Shown: positions 47,480 through 59,077 of the stretch, piece by piece
Layout of the letters: each line of letters begins with the position of its first letter
Numbering within the stretch: the first letter of the stretch is position 1
DNA from: Delphinapterus leucas
Lineage: Eukaryota > Chordata > Mammalia > Artiodactyla > Monodontidae
Reading direction: 5' to 3'
Length of the DNA: 64,000 nt
Assembly: GCF_002288925.2 (NCBI RefSeq)
Contig: NW_022098021.1
Span: 33,347,013 to 33,411,012, forward strand
The notes under the pieces: generated by a model
The model's database searches: none
The model's input: only the letters and a program-made list of their open reading frames with translations
What the model was told of the DNA's origin: nothing
Translations under genes and position numbers: made by a program

Positions 47480-47999
47480 CTTTAAGTTGCTGGGGCCCCT
47501 CTTGAGCCAGCAGCCTCAGTGAGGCCGCCCTCCCCTTGGGCTCTGGGGCAGTTCAGTGACAGCGGAGGGAAGAGACCCTGAGCCAGGAGTTCCCATCTTC
47601 CTTTTATTACCCAAGTGGTAAATGGTGTCAAACACAAGCTACTTGACAAGGTACTAAAATGATAATAATTCTTTAGATCTTTTGGGTATTTTACAAAGGG
47701 TGAATTTTTTCCATTTCATTTTATTTTTTAAAATTTGATTTTTACTAAGTTTATATTGAAATCTGAGCTAGTTTTATTAAGTACCATAGAAAGTACTGTC
47801 AAAATACAAAGTACATGTTTTCAGATAGCTTCCATTTTTATTTTATTTTAGAGAAATAGGTCATACACACAAAGAAATATTTAACGTTTGTATACCTTTA
47901 AAATAGCAAAATGAACAATGAGATTCATTAGTAAATAAAACAAAACATTAATTTTGAATACCCTTGTATGTCCTCTATAATTTCATCCCTTTCCTCTCC
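47480..47999. other. No feature recognised
   Basis: GC-rich start, then AT-rich. Nothing identified. Confidence 0.4.
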
Positions 48000-48843
48000 C
48001 CTCCAAAAGGGAACTTCAATTCAGAATTTTGTTTACTGTTTGCTTATTTTTTAAAATGTTTTTTATCACACAGGTATGTTTATCTAAGTAATAGATTGTT
48101 TAATTTTGTTTTTGACCTTTATATATATGGAATCATACTGTGTATATTCTTATGTGTCTAGTTCTTTTCACTCAACAGAACTCTTGACATTCATGTCTTG
48201 ATAAATGTCATGTAGTTCATCCAATTTTACTGTGGTACAGTATTCCATCACATGACTACAACACCTGATTTTTTTTTTTTTTTCATTTTACTCTACTTGG
48301 ACAATTGGGTTGTTTTCAGTTTTTTGATTTTATAATAAAATATTTGATAATATTGCTACATTTTTAGGTATATCTCTTGGTAGACATATGTGAATTTCCC
48401 TAAGATGTATACTCATATAGAATTGAAGAGTCATGAAAAATGCATATATTCAACTTTACAAGAGAATGCCTGATTATTTTGCAAGTTGTACCAATTTAAA
48501 CTCACTAATGATGTCTCAGATTATATTTTTGTTTTACATCTTAGTCAATACTTTTAAATTTTTATAAATCTCATGAGAAATAAAATGATATATCACTGTG
48601 CTTTTACTTTGCTTTCTCTTGATTAATATTGTTTGAATATCTTTTCATATGTTTAATGGCCTCTCGTGTTTCCTTTTCTGTAAAATTCCTGTTGATGTAT
48701 TCTGACCATTTTTATAAAGGATTATTTATCTTTTTCTTATTGTTTTGTAGGACTTACTAATATATTCTGGATTCAAACCTTTTAGCAGTTATATATGTTG
48801 CAAATATCTTCTTGGAAAGTGTGGCTTTTTACTACCTTTATTG

Positions 48844-48894
48844 TTTGTGTGTGTGTGTGTGTGTGTGTGCATTTGTGTATGTATGTATGTATGT
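48844..48894 (+). repeat. (GT)n followed by (TATG)n
   Basis: About 12 GT units, then four TATG units. Confidence 0.9.
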
Positions 48895-49877
48895 GAGATT
48901 TCATGAATAAAAGTCTTTAAGTGTAGTTGAATTCATCTTTTTCTTTATAATTTTTACTTTTTGAGTTATTTAAAAGAAATTCTTTCTTATACTGAAGTCA
49001 TCAAGTTATTCCCTGATATTTTTTCCTGAAAGTTGTACATTTCTTAGTCCTTGGTCCATCTGGAATTGATTTTTGTGAATGGTGAAGTGGGTATTTCAAT
49101 CCATTTTTTCCATAAGAGTAACAATTTTCCCAGCTTTCTGTTCAGTCCATTCTTTGCCTAATTAGCTATAATGATAGCTCTATGTTATATTAAGTTTTTA
49201 TGTATGCATGGTCTATTTCTGGGTTCTCTACTATATTCAATGGTTTGTCTATCCTTGTGTCAGTACTTTGGTGCCTAAATTACTCTATAATTAAGCCAAT
49301 ACCCAGAAGAACAAATACCTCTGATCTTATTTTTCCTCTGCCTCAGGAGTGTTTTAGTTATTCTTAGACCATTGGTCTTCCACATAAATTTCAGAATCAG
49401 GTTGGCAAGTTCCACAAAATATACTATTAGGATTTTTATTGCAATTGCATTGAACCTACAGAACATTTTGGAAAGAATGATAGCTTTACAATATTGTTTA
49501 TTTCCGTCCATTAACATGATATATCTCTCTATTTAAGTCTTTAATATTTTAAAGAGTTTTTATGGTTTTCTAAATAAAGGTCTTACACAACTTTTGTTAG
49601 ATTTATTACTAAGCATCTCACTTTTTTGTTGCAATTTTAAATGACATTGCTTTAAAAGCAGATTTTTCTAACTTCTACTGATTTACTGAGATACAATAGG
49701 ATTTTACGTGATGATTTTATATCCATCAATCTTGTTAAACTCTCTTAGTATTTCCCATATGTTATCTGTACATTCTTTGGAGTTTACATGCAGGCAGTCA
49801 TCTGGTACTGAGTTTTGTTTCTTCCTTTACAAGCTTTGTTTTAATTTCCTTCTGTTTCTATTTTGCTTGCTAGGAGG

Positions 49878-50118
49878 GTGTTGTTTAGTTGTTAGGAGCA
49901 CAGATTCTGGAGTCAGTTTGTCTGTGTCAACCCACCTCTGCTATTAACTTGCTATCTAACCTTGGACAAGCTATAAAACCTGAGTTTTCTCATCTGCAAA
50001 AGTGGATGAAGGTACATCTATCTCATAGAATGTTGTGTGGATTAAATAAATTAATTCCTGTAAGGTGCTTAAATCAGTGCCTTGTATGATAATGTTCTAA
50101 TAAATGTTCAATGTAATT
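49878..50118 (+). repeat. MIR SINE
   Basis: Nearly complete: GTTAGGAGCACAGATTCTGG, CTAACCTTGGACAAGC, a TTTTCTCATCTGCAAAAGTGG core, and GTTCTAATAAATGTTCA at the end. Confidence 0.88.
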
Positions 50119-51480
50119 ATTAGACCTTCTGATATGATGTTGAAATAGCATGTACTGGGTTTTGTTTTTATTTAATCCAGTTTGAAAATATTTGTCTTTT
50201 AACTGTAGAGTTTTTTCAAAGTTTTAAAAAACTCTGTGAAGTGAGGAAGTTATATATTGCATTTCTCTTAGTGAGCTCACTAACGATTTTAAAGTTCCTT
50301 TGTAACTTAGCCAAGTCTAAAGTTAATATCATTATTTTTCTCCTAGGAAGCATTCGTGTTAATAGCTTGCTAGTGTTATGCCATTGAGGTATGCTAGTTT
50401 TACTTTGCTTTTATAAAAACCTTAAAAATTAAACATTTTCCTGATTATTGTATGTTCGATATTTATGTTTACCTCATGTTTATCATTTTCTAGGCTCACG
50501 ATTTCTTTTTGCATTTTAGATCTTCCTTCTGAAATAATTTTTCTTCTTTCTGTTCTTCCTTCTTTGGAAATTTCTTTGGAGTTTCTGTTGACACTAAACA
50601 CTCAGTTTTTTTTTTTTTAACACAGTTTTCTTGTTCTCATAATTCTTTATTATTTTCTTTTAGCATTTTGAAATGCTAAAGCATTTCCTCTGGCTTCCAT
50701 TGCGACTATTAAGGTTCTCTTTCATTCTTTTGTAATTTCTATTTATGCCATTGGTCTCTGTTTTTTCCTGCTGTTTTTTAAGATAGTCTCTTGGTCCCTG
50801 GTGTTCTGCAGTTACAATATAACATGCATTTATTTCCACTTATTTTTATTTAAGATATGTTGTTTCTGAATCTGAGGACAAGTCTTACCAATTCTGGAAA
50901 AATTCAGTCATTTTCGCCTTGAATATTCTCTTTAGTCTATTCGTTCTTTCCACTTGAAATTCTGTACTTTCTGCATCTTTGATTGTGTTAAATTCTGGGC
51001 AGTTTCTTCAGATCTATGTTCTCATTCATTATATCACTTTTATGCTGTGTCCTATCTGCTGTTTAATCTATAATTTAATTTTTAATTTAATGTTAGATTT
51101 TTATGTCTAGTGGTCAAATTTGTGTCTTAGTGCTTCTGAAGTGCTTTGTTCCATTGGCATACTTTTAATAACTTCTTTTATTTTTAAAATGTATTAAACT
51201 AATTATAACAAACTTATAGCTTTGTGAATCTTATTCTGTAGTCTGTTGTTATGATTGACTTTTGCTCATGTTACCTTGGTCCTCACATGTTTATGAATTT
51301 TGTTTCTTATCTCTATAAAATCTTTGAAGTGTGGGTTTTAAGTACCTTTTCTCTTGTAGGATTGTGTTTGTTTCAAGTGCTAGATAATACTACCAACCTG
51401 AGTCCATTTTCAAATAATTTTAGCTTGGGATATAACTTCTAGTTTTAAATGTGTGTGATATGGGCTCTATTCAGACCTAA

Positions 51481-51950
51481 GCAAGTATCTTCCCCATCTC
51501 AATTTGTCCAAAGGGACTTTCTCTAGATTACTCACTGATATTGCCTTGTGAAAACCCTAGCTTCATCTGATTATCTCTGATACAAACTTTTGCATTCTTC
51601 AAACCCCAGGCTTTGTCTCCTGTCCCCTCAGTCATGGGATCCTTTACAACTTGAGATCAAAACCACCAGAGATTGTCATATGCTCTCAAAGTAACGCCTG
51701 CTCCAGAGTTTGCTTACCTCTTAGGAAACACACTTTGTACTTTTTTCCTGGCATCTGTAGATTTCCCTTAGCTTGCCATTAGCTCAGCCATGTAGTTAAA
51801 ATGTGGGATAAAGATTTTTAAAAAATATTTTCAGGTGGTCTGTACTAGAAGGGCTTTCTGGACATCTAGTCTGATATATTCACAGCACATTCCCAATCTC
51901 AACATTTTAACTACTTCACAGAAGTATGTTTTTAAATTAAAATAATAGTA
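51481..51950. other. No feature recognised
   Basis: Unique-looking, no coding signal. Confidence 0.4.
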
Positions 51951-51954
51951 GCTA

Positions 51955-52190
51955 ATATTCATTTATTTTACTTAAGTATCAAGATTCTGCTAAGTGACTT
52001 ACATGTGTGATCTAATTTAATGCTTACCACAATCCATCCTAGTATATACAATGGTAGTCTTTATTTTAGAGATGAGAAAACTGAGGTCTAGAAAGGTTAA
52101 TATAATAGCTTCTCCCAGTTCATACTGCCTGACTGTTTGGAGCCAGACCTCAACCCAGGGTGATCTGACTCCACTGAAGTTTTTGTTCTC
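51955..52190 (-). repeat. MIR SINE, antisense
   Basis: GAGATGAGAAAACTGAGGTC, a GAAAGGTTAATATAATAGC segment, and GGAGCCAGACCTCAACCCAG in reverse order. Confidence 0.8.
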
Positions 52191-52194
52191 CTTT

Positions 52195-52430
52195 TCTCCC
52201 ACTTTTTATAATGAAATGTTTCAAACACTGAGAAAAGTTGAAATAATACAATTAACTTATACCTTCAACATTCCAATGTTGTAAACATTTTGTCGTATTT
52301 GTTTTCTCTTTCTCTATGTACATACATATTTTTTGCTGTGCCATTTGAAGGTAAGTTTTAGATATCATGACATTTCACTTCTCAGTATTGAGATTTCATC
52401 TGCAAAGTGACCTTTTAGCTATCTTCAAAG
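52195..52430. repeat. Second copy of unassigned old repeat
   Basis: AAATGTTTCAAACACTGAG, AAGTTGAAATAATACAAT, then GCCATTTGAAGGTAAGTTTT and GATATCATGACATTTCACTT: same family as 9895-10560 and same orientation. Confidence 0.5.
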
Positions 52431-52734
52431 TGGTCCCTTTGGTGAATTCTTATTGCTTTCCTGGCAATGAGGAAAATTTTTTACTTAAGAGGAAGGAATC
52501 TTTTTTCTTTGAAATTCAAGGTTTAGTAAAGTGCCTGGCGCTTAGGGGAATCAATGAATTTACCTAGGTGAATAGGAGCAGAGGTAAAAATTATCTAAGA
52601 TAAAAAACATGTTCCAATTTAAATGGCAGGAAAAAGAAATACATTGAAGAGGCTAGTTACCTATCCTTGAGAATTATGCTATAGCATTTCACCCTGACAA
52701 GGAATGCAGAGAAAACTTCCATGTGTATCTATGT

Positions 52735-52850
52735 GGAAACAGTTATTCCCCTGTCATGCACTATTTTGTCCTCTATCTAGATGGTGATCCCCTGGGGTAG
52801 GAGCTCTGTCTTCTGTTCCTGGTATAATTGAATCAATGAATCCATACCAA
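52735..52850 (+). repeat. L2 LINE 3' end fragment
   Basis: TGGTGATCCCCTGGGGTAGG, AGCTCTGTCTTCTGTTCC, AATTGAATCAATGAATCC. Confidence 0.5.
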
Positions 52851-52979
52851 TGTACAATTTATAGTAGATGTAATTTCTACCTTATTATTGCCACTGTTCC
52901 TGATACTGAAAACCAATTCTACTGATATTGTTACTGCTACTGAAACTATTACTATTTCTATCATCAATATCTTTCTGAG

Positions 52980-53175
52980 GAAGACAGAGCCAACCAAGGG
53001 ATTTTATTCCCATTTTATAGCTAAGGAAGAATTGAAGTGAATTAGCTCAAACTTGAATCTAGATATTCTGTCTCCAAGTCTAATGTTTCCTCTGTGCCAT
53101 TCCTTTTGATTTACCATTTGTTGAACTCTCACTATGTACCAGGAACTATTCTGCAGGTTAAAGTAGCCAAGAAAC
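52980..53175 (-). repeat. MIR-like fragments, antisense
   Basis: ATTCCCATTTTATAGCTAAG with AGAATTGAAGTGAATTAGCT, then TTGAACTCTCACTATGTACC: antisense MIR pieces whose order is disturbed. Confidence 0.5.
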
Positions 53176-53294
53176 TAAGAGCAGAAACAGTGTGTTTGCA
53201 GAACTGCTGATTTCACTAATACCTGACATCCATGAAAGGGCATGACTGGTATCAGCTCCTTTTTAAAACGAAGCTATATAAGTGATTATGCACA

Positions 53295-53455
53295 TATTAA
53301 GAGAATATGAAAATATACTTTTAGATGAATATATATTTAGATATTTATATGTATCACCTATGAAGCGTATTATTTATAAAATGTAATATATATATTACAT
53401 ATATACATACGTGTGTGTATATATATTTATTTATTTATATTCATGTGTCTCTGTG
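53295..53455 (+). repeat. AT-rich microsatellite region
   Basis: TATATA, TATG and TATT runs. Confidence 0.8.
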
Positions 53456-53705
53456 TATACTGCACTGGCTTGTGCCTAACTCTGTCTGGGAATGGGTGGG
53501 AAAATCAAGAGGTAAGGAAGCTGACGAATCAGGGAGGTCCTGGGGTTCCTGGGGCTGCTGATGAGAGATGAGGGCTAAGGAAGAGTGGGTTCATTGCCTT
53601 GAGTGTCAGCTGGAGTCAAGCTCTGAGTGTTGGGGTCAGTAGGTACCCGGTTTATGAGTTGATTGTCTGAGAATATAGAACTAGGGGGTTGTTTGCACAC
53701 TTTTT

Positions 53706-53910
53706 TTTTTTTTTTTTTGCAGTACGCGGGCCTCTCACTGCTGTGGCCTCTCCCGTTGCGGAGCACAGGCTCCGGACGCGCAGGCTCAGCGGCCATGGCT
53801 CACGGGCCCAGCTGCTCCACGGCATGTGGGATCTTCCCGGACCAGGGCACGAACCCGTGTCCCCTGCATCGGCAGGCGGACTCTCAACCACTGCACCACC
53901 AGGGAAGCCC
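53706..53910 (-). mobile_element. Short CHR-type SINE, antisense
   Basis: Near-canonical short SINE: head GGGCTTCCCTGGTGGTGCAG, B-box region, body GGAGCAGCTGGGCCCGTGAG, then GTACTGC and A tail. A perfect 16-bp duplication TGTTTGCACACTTTTT lies at 53690-53705 and 53911-53926. One of the youngest-looking insertions in the window. Confidence 0.97.
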
Positions 53911-54164
53911 TGTTTGCACACTTTTTACCTTGATCAGCTACCAGGGTCCTGCTCATATTGTGGCATGTGGAACATTTGCTAGAGATGGTACACGAAGTAG
54001 CAGGGAGTCAGTGAGCATCTGGGCTGATTGCCTTTAATAAGCTTCTGTGTTCGATTCCTGAATCTATTCCTACGTTTATACTATTTCTGCCTTTTAGGAG
54101 CCTCCTGCTAATGCACCAACTACTACTAGATTGTTCCACTCTGACCTCTGAATTGATGTTCAAC

Positions 54165-54169
<5 letters not shown>

Positions 54170-54195
<26 letters not shown>

Positions 54196-54367
54196 ATTTT
54201 TTTTGCGGTACGCGGGCCTCTCACCGCTGTGGCCTGTGCCGTCGCGGAGCACAGGCTCCGGACGCGCAGGCTCCGCGGCATGTGGGATCTCCCCAGACCG
54301 GGGCACGAACCCGTGTCCCCTGCATCGGCAGGCGGACTCTCAACCACTGCGCCACCAGGGAAGCCCC
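54170..54367 (-). mobile_element. Short CHR-type SINE with 30-bp internal deletion
   Basis: Head GGGGCTTCCCTGGTGGCGCA, then a direct join of the GCATGCCGCGG segment to AGCCTGCGCGTCC. The intact neighbour has 30 more bases there. GCTC occurs at both edges of the missing part. The tail is unusually long: A8, then TAAATAAATAAATT and A18. Duplication TCAACTTTTT at 54160-54169 and 54368-54377. Confidence 0.93.
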
Positions 54368-54923
54368 TCAACTTTTTAAAGAAAAGCAAACACTGCTAAT
54401 TTCATAGTGAATTTCTTGTGTGACAAATTGGTGCTTGATGGTGGTGATCTGGTACATTGGTTCAACATGCTCCCCCAGAGAGGAAGGTGGAAGATTTGTC
54501 CTGTTCTTAGATCTTTATAGTCATATTTGGACAAGAATTTTTTGTCTTTCTGGTCTTCAGGAACACTTTGTCTGATGTTTATCTCCCTTATCATCATCAC
54601 CCACACATCTATTACATAGTAGCAAAGGAATACGTATTCAATAAGAGGTATCAAGTGTAGAAACACTACATAACTGTGGAAAATCAACTGCAAATTGGCA
54701 GTTTTATTTTATGCAACATTCGACCTTTGGGCAATAGCCATCTCTACATAATCTCCAGACTCTCCTCATTGTAAAGTGCTTTCCTAGCAAAAATATAGTA
54801 GATAATATAAATGCAATATTATCTATAATATAAATGCAATCTGAAAAAAAAAACTTGGTAATGTCTATAATCCTTTGTATTAGACCTCAAACTTGTTAGA
54901 GGAATATAAAATATTGGTGTAGC

Positions 54924-54996
54924 AAGAAGTGCATTCTTTTTTACAAATTTTATTGAAGTAGAGTTGATGTACCATGTTGTGAAGAAGTGTATCCTT
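54924..54996 (-). mobile_element. 43-bp L1 3' end scrap with duplication
   Basis: Insert 54939-54981 is the reverse of an L1 3' terminus (TACAAATTTTATTGAAGTAG then AGTTGATGTACC). It is flanked by AAGAAGTGCATTCTT (54924-54938) and AAGAAGTGTATCCTT (54982-54996), two mismatches in 15. Confidence 0.75.
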
Positions 54997-55639
54997 AATG
55001 GCATCCTTATTTCATTTTTAGGCAGAATGGAAGGAAGCAAAATGGCTCAAGCTCAGACCTTAAATGTATTAACGTAGAAATACCACAGGGCATTCTAGAT
55101 CCTGTACAAACAAGTCAAGCAGTAAAACATCATCATAGAAGAGTGAGGAAGTGAGAAGGATTGAGCAATCTTTTATTGGGACTTTATTCGTTAGGAATCT
55201 ATGGACTCCATGGAGGGTAAGAATAATTGCATACTCTTTAAGAGATGGATCAGGTGGCCATCTAATGAAAGCGGCTTCTTGGGACCCGAGGTTACCAGGT
55301 CATGGAGTGAGACCAGACAACAGGCCCATCCTCGTGCTACTCTTTATAACCGTCTGTCCTGTGGAAGGGAGTTAAGATGCAAGGAGGATTCACACCAAGG
55401 CTTTGGTTCTCACTGAATGCAGAGCAGAGGAGACAGGATGCTGGAGAGTGAGGGAGAGAAAATCAAACAAATAACTGTTATTTAGTGTTTGAATGTTTGA
55501 AGTCTAAGTTGGGAGCTGAGAGAGGCTAGGAATGTGGGGCTTAATGAGGAGAACTTCACATGACTCTGTGTTGCTCCTTCCCCAAGAACTGACTGACTAT
55601 TTCACACCATAGAAGTGAAGGCACAAAGCTCAATTTTGA
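54997..55639. other. No feature recognised
   Basis: Unique-looking, no repeat or coding signal. Confidence 0.4.
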
Positions 55640-55830
55640 ATATTTGCTGTCACTTAATATTGAATAGCTCTGTGATATTGGAGGATTTCGTGAACCTCAG
55701 TTTTCTTACCAAAAAACGGGGCTACTGATATCTACCGTAGAGTTGCTTTGAAGGTTAATACATGTCCAAAAGTCTACCAGTGTCTGACAAAGGCCAGGTA
55801 CACGATACCAGTAGCTATGTTGTATTTGCA
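55640..55830 (+). repeat. MIR SINE
   Basis: AGCTCTGTGATATTGGAGGA, ACCTCAGTTTTCTTACCAAA, AGAGTTGCTTTGAAGGTTAA in MIR order. Confidence 0.65.
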
Positions 55831-56479
55831 ATTCTTAGTGTGTTTTGTCTCTAATATGATGAGTCCTCCTGTCAAAATCACCCTTGGCTGCTGCACAGCG
55901 AGAACAGGACAGTGTCTTACAGAAGCTCACGAACAGCCCTCCTGTGTCCCCTCCCTCCAGCTACCCAGGTGAAGTCCTCTGGGCGCAGCTGTCAGTGGAG
56001 TCCCAGGGTGACCCCAGCAGTGACGGCTGTGTCCGGGGTGCTGTCTGTGTTGCTCAGAGCGCTGCATGCCCTGGCCAGCTTACTACGTCACCACCATGCC
56101 AGTTCCCCACGGAAGGGGTCCAAGGCCCCCTCTGTCACCCTGAATCTCCCTCTTACCTGGCACCCAAGCAGAGCCATTCATGTTGCTAAGAAGCTAAGTT
56201 TCTTAGCTTCTGTCTTCAGCCCCTTCCTCTGCAGGTGCAGTGGTGAGTCTGTGGCTATAGCATGAAACACACACTTCTCTGTCTCCCATGTTCATTTTCT
56301 CCCTCAGGTGCCTGGGGGAAAGCTCATGCTCACAGACCCCTTCCCAAGGGAAGTCAGCTCTCGCGAAAAGGCCCCCTGCCTGCCAAGGCTTGAATTTCAG
56401 GGTGGAAACAACTTAGGCTAGGCTCTCAATCCTAACACCTTGTTTTCTTCATTGTTCTCTCCTTGATCAAAATGACCTC
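55831..56479. other. GC-richer unassigned stretch
   Basis: Overlapping 100-117 codon frames in two phases at 55884-56265, without recognised domain. A perfect hairpin at 56189-56211 is listed separately. Confidence 0.4.
56189..56211. other. Perfect 10-bp hairpin, 3-nt loop
   Basis: AGAAGCTAAG, loop TTT, CTTAGCTTCT. The arms are exact reverse complements. Confidence 0.7.
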
Positions 56480-56640
56480 ATTTGTTAGTGTTCTGCTTAT
56501 TTCCTATCTCTGCATCTATTCTGTAAGCACCTTGAATGAAAGGACCACTTTTTAAAATTGTTTTTTTTTAAATCTCTCCACTATTATGTTCCTAAGATCA
56601 AGCACAGTGTCGAATATATGAAAGTTTGGGTGAACAAAGG
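56480..56640 (+). repeat. L2 LINE 3' end fragment
   Basis: TTCTGTAAGCACCTTGAATG, a TAAGATCAAGCACAGTGTCG segment, TTTGGGTGAACAAAGG: diverged L2 3' end. Confidence 0.5.
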
Positions 56641-57889
56641 AGCAAATCTTTCCTATCATCTGTGCCTCGGTTGGGTCACTTCCTTTTCCAGCCCAGAGGA
56701 GCTGTGCTCCCCGCGGAGCACAGGTCACACAGGCCACAGTCCCACCTCAGCTCTGATGAATCTCCTGCACCTGTGCTTGTGTGTCACCTGTGCGTGTCAC
56801 ATGCTCAGCGCCGCTGTAGGTGGGGGAAGGGGTGTGTGGGGTGAAGGAAGGCCCCAGGCTGAGCCGTGGAGGTTACCTTCCCTCCGTGGGAAAAGGGTAG
56901 CTAGCTTGCTCCAGTGGCTTCTCTCATCTTGGCAAAGGAATGGAATCAGCTATTTCTAGAATCAATTCTAGCACCAATCTCCACGTCTGTATTAAAAGGT
57001 TAATTGCTTTTCACCTGCACATCCCCAGTCTGGCTTCTCCAAGAAAGCAAAACTGTGTGATGAGAGCCGCCTTTCTATTCTAATATCACTTGCTGCATCA
57101 AGTGCTCAGAATCTCTTTATCTGAAGCCAAGTGCACATTCCCATTTGAGAGACAGTTGTTACCCGCAGCACAGCAAATAGTGGCGGCTGGACGACTGCTT
57201 GTTTGGAAACCCTTGAGGATATTGCTCGGTCTCTCATTTACTGTTGGCTGGTGGAGGCGACTCCATGTTTTCTAAGGGCAGTCTTTAATGAGCGCTGGGT
57301 GGCTTCTGATGTTGCCCTCCCACACACTGTGGGTAAAGACAGTGCTGGGAGCCGTACATTTTCATCTGTGGAAGTATTTTGTATTGAGCCCTGTCAAAAA
57401 CAACACTGCCTTTGGGACACAGAAAATCCAATTTGATAGCAGTGTTCCTGCTTTTTTCACTTGGACACATTGTATCAGTTAGGGTGTAGTCTTTGGACCT
57501 CAGCTATTTTTCAACCGGAAAGTAATTTGGGACCTGGCTCTGTGCTGTTAGTGATGACTTGAAAAACTATACTTACAAGTAGTCCTGTCCTAAAATGACC
57601 CGAATTAATACCTAGCATTGTAAAGGGTGGGGAGAAGAAAGGAGGAAAGTAATCAGCCCATATGCTTTCCTTGGGAACTCTCCATGTGCATAAAGCACTC
57701 AGGAATTTCATGAGGATGCTAGTCCCTCAACTGCTCCCTGCCCAAAACATCCTTCAAGAAAGAGAAAGAAAGATTTGGTGCTGACAAGGGAGGTTCAGGG
57801 ACCAGGAATTTCAACCCTCTAAACTGGAAATGAGTGTTGGGTGGGGGATTGTTTTCCCAGATCAACAGAGCTCTCATCCTGCGTTTTGC
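56641..57889. other. No feature recognised
   Basis: Moderately GC-rich around 56700-56900. A 133-codon plus frame at 56558-56959 shows no domain. No splice-flanked exon could be supported. Confidence 0.4.
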
Positions 57890-58560
57890 AAATAGTCATT
57901 CAGATGATTTGTTCATTAAATAGTCAACATGTATTTAAGGGTCTACTGTGTGTGTCAGGCAGTGCTGAAAAGAGAACACTTGGATCTTGTCCTCAGAATC
58001 TTACAGGGGATAGAGATATGTAAGTAAACAAATAAAGCATTATAGGACTGAAATTCAGTTATGTGCAGATACAATGTCAGCTTGGGACAATATTTCTCAA
58101 CCTTGTTTTTTTTCCATTATCATCCCCCTAAAAGAGCCTTTTAAAAGACAGTTTTTCCCTAATCACTTTTTCTGATATTAAATTTTTATACCAAACATAT
58201 ATTATATATCTGTTTATGTACCTCATAAAAGTCTCTACTTTATACAGAAAAGACTTTGTTTGGCTCTCCAAAATCAATGTTTGCGTACTTGGATGTGATG
58301 TCACCCCCACTGAGAATGTACGGCCTAAAGAAAGGAGAACTCATTTCTCACTTGAGAGTCCAGGAGGACCTTATAGAAGAGAGATGTGTTACCTAAAGTA
58401 TTAAAATATGCGTAGCATTCTATCAGATAGAAAAAAGAGGGACAGCAGTGTGAGAAGAGGGGGCAACATGTGCAAAAGTACAGAGGCATGAAGGGGACTG
58501 TTTAGCATGTGGCATGCACAAGCAGAAATAAACCTCTTTGAGGCTGAATTCTGTTCAAGG
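57890..58560 (-). repeat. L2 LINE, antisense, split by a DNA element
   Basis: AACATGTATTTAAGGGTCTA and TGTGTGTCAGGCAGTGCTGA (3' side), then after the insert GCAACATGTGCAAAAGTACA and GAGGCATGAAGGGGACTG. Confidence 0.6.
58089..58322. repeat. DNA-transposon-like insert in L2, unassigned
   Basis: Starts near ATTTCTCAACCTTG and ends CCCACTGAGAATGT. The ends are weak inverted repeats, and L2 resumes on both sides. Confidence 0.4.
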
Positions 58561-58744
58561 AGCTGCTCTACCTGATTTTCCCATCATGTGCACAAAGATG
58601 TTGGTTATAAGAGACAGGTTCTGCCTAGTTTAGGAAAGTATCTATAACAATATCTGAAAATATTCTCATTCATGTGACTTTTTTTTGGACAAAAAAGAAT
58701 TTGTCAAGGATGTTTGAGCTCAAAATCTAGAGTAACAATTATCG

Positions 58745-59077
58745 TTCTTACATAAAATTCATAGAAGCGGGGGTGAGAGTGAGAGATAAATAGAGCATAT
58801 AGCATGTTTAGGGCAGTGACACTATTCTGTACAATACCAAATTAATGGATACATGTCATTATACATTTGTCTAAATCCATAGACTGTGCAAAACCAAGAG
58901 TTAACCCTAATGTAAACTGTATACTCTGGGTGATAATGACTTGTCAACGTAAGTTCATCGACTGAAACAAATGTACCCCTCCAATGGGGGATGTTGATAA
59001 TGGGGGGGTATATGGGAAATCTCTGTACCTGTAGATCAATTTTGTTATGAACCTAAGACTGACCCCCCACCGAAAAA
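58745..59077 (+). mobile_element. Old L1M-type 3' end
   Basis: TAATGGATACATGTCATTAT, CCCTAATGTAAACTGTATAC, a TGGGTGATAATGACTTGTCA segment and GTTATGAACCTAAGACTG with an A run at 59069-59077 give the 3' UTR of an old L1M lineage. Confidence 0.75.

Larger units (their letters stand above)
48000..51480 (-). mobile_element. Very old L1 (L1M/HAL1-like), antisense, split by a MIR
   Basis: Antisense ORF2 is recognisable at 49517-49275 as LILKFMWKTNG after FCRFNAIAIKI, the diverged form of FNAIPIK...ILKFVWK. AATAGCATGTACTGGGTTTT and TTTAATCCAGTTTGAAAATA mark the ORF2 start side, and an ORF1-like part follows to about 51.5 kb. Many indels make it much older than the L1 at 40188. Ends are approximate. 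The last kilobase could be a HAL1-type half-L1. Confidence 0.65.

Noticed and set aside
55884..56265. Possible exon of a host gene in GC-richer DNA
   Set aside because: Two frames overlap in different phases, and no conserved motif or convincing acceptor/donor pair was found.
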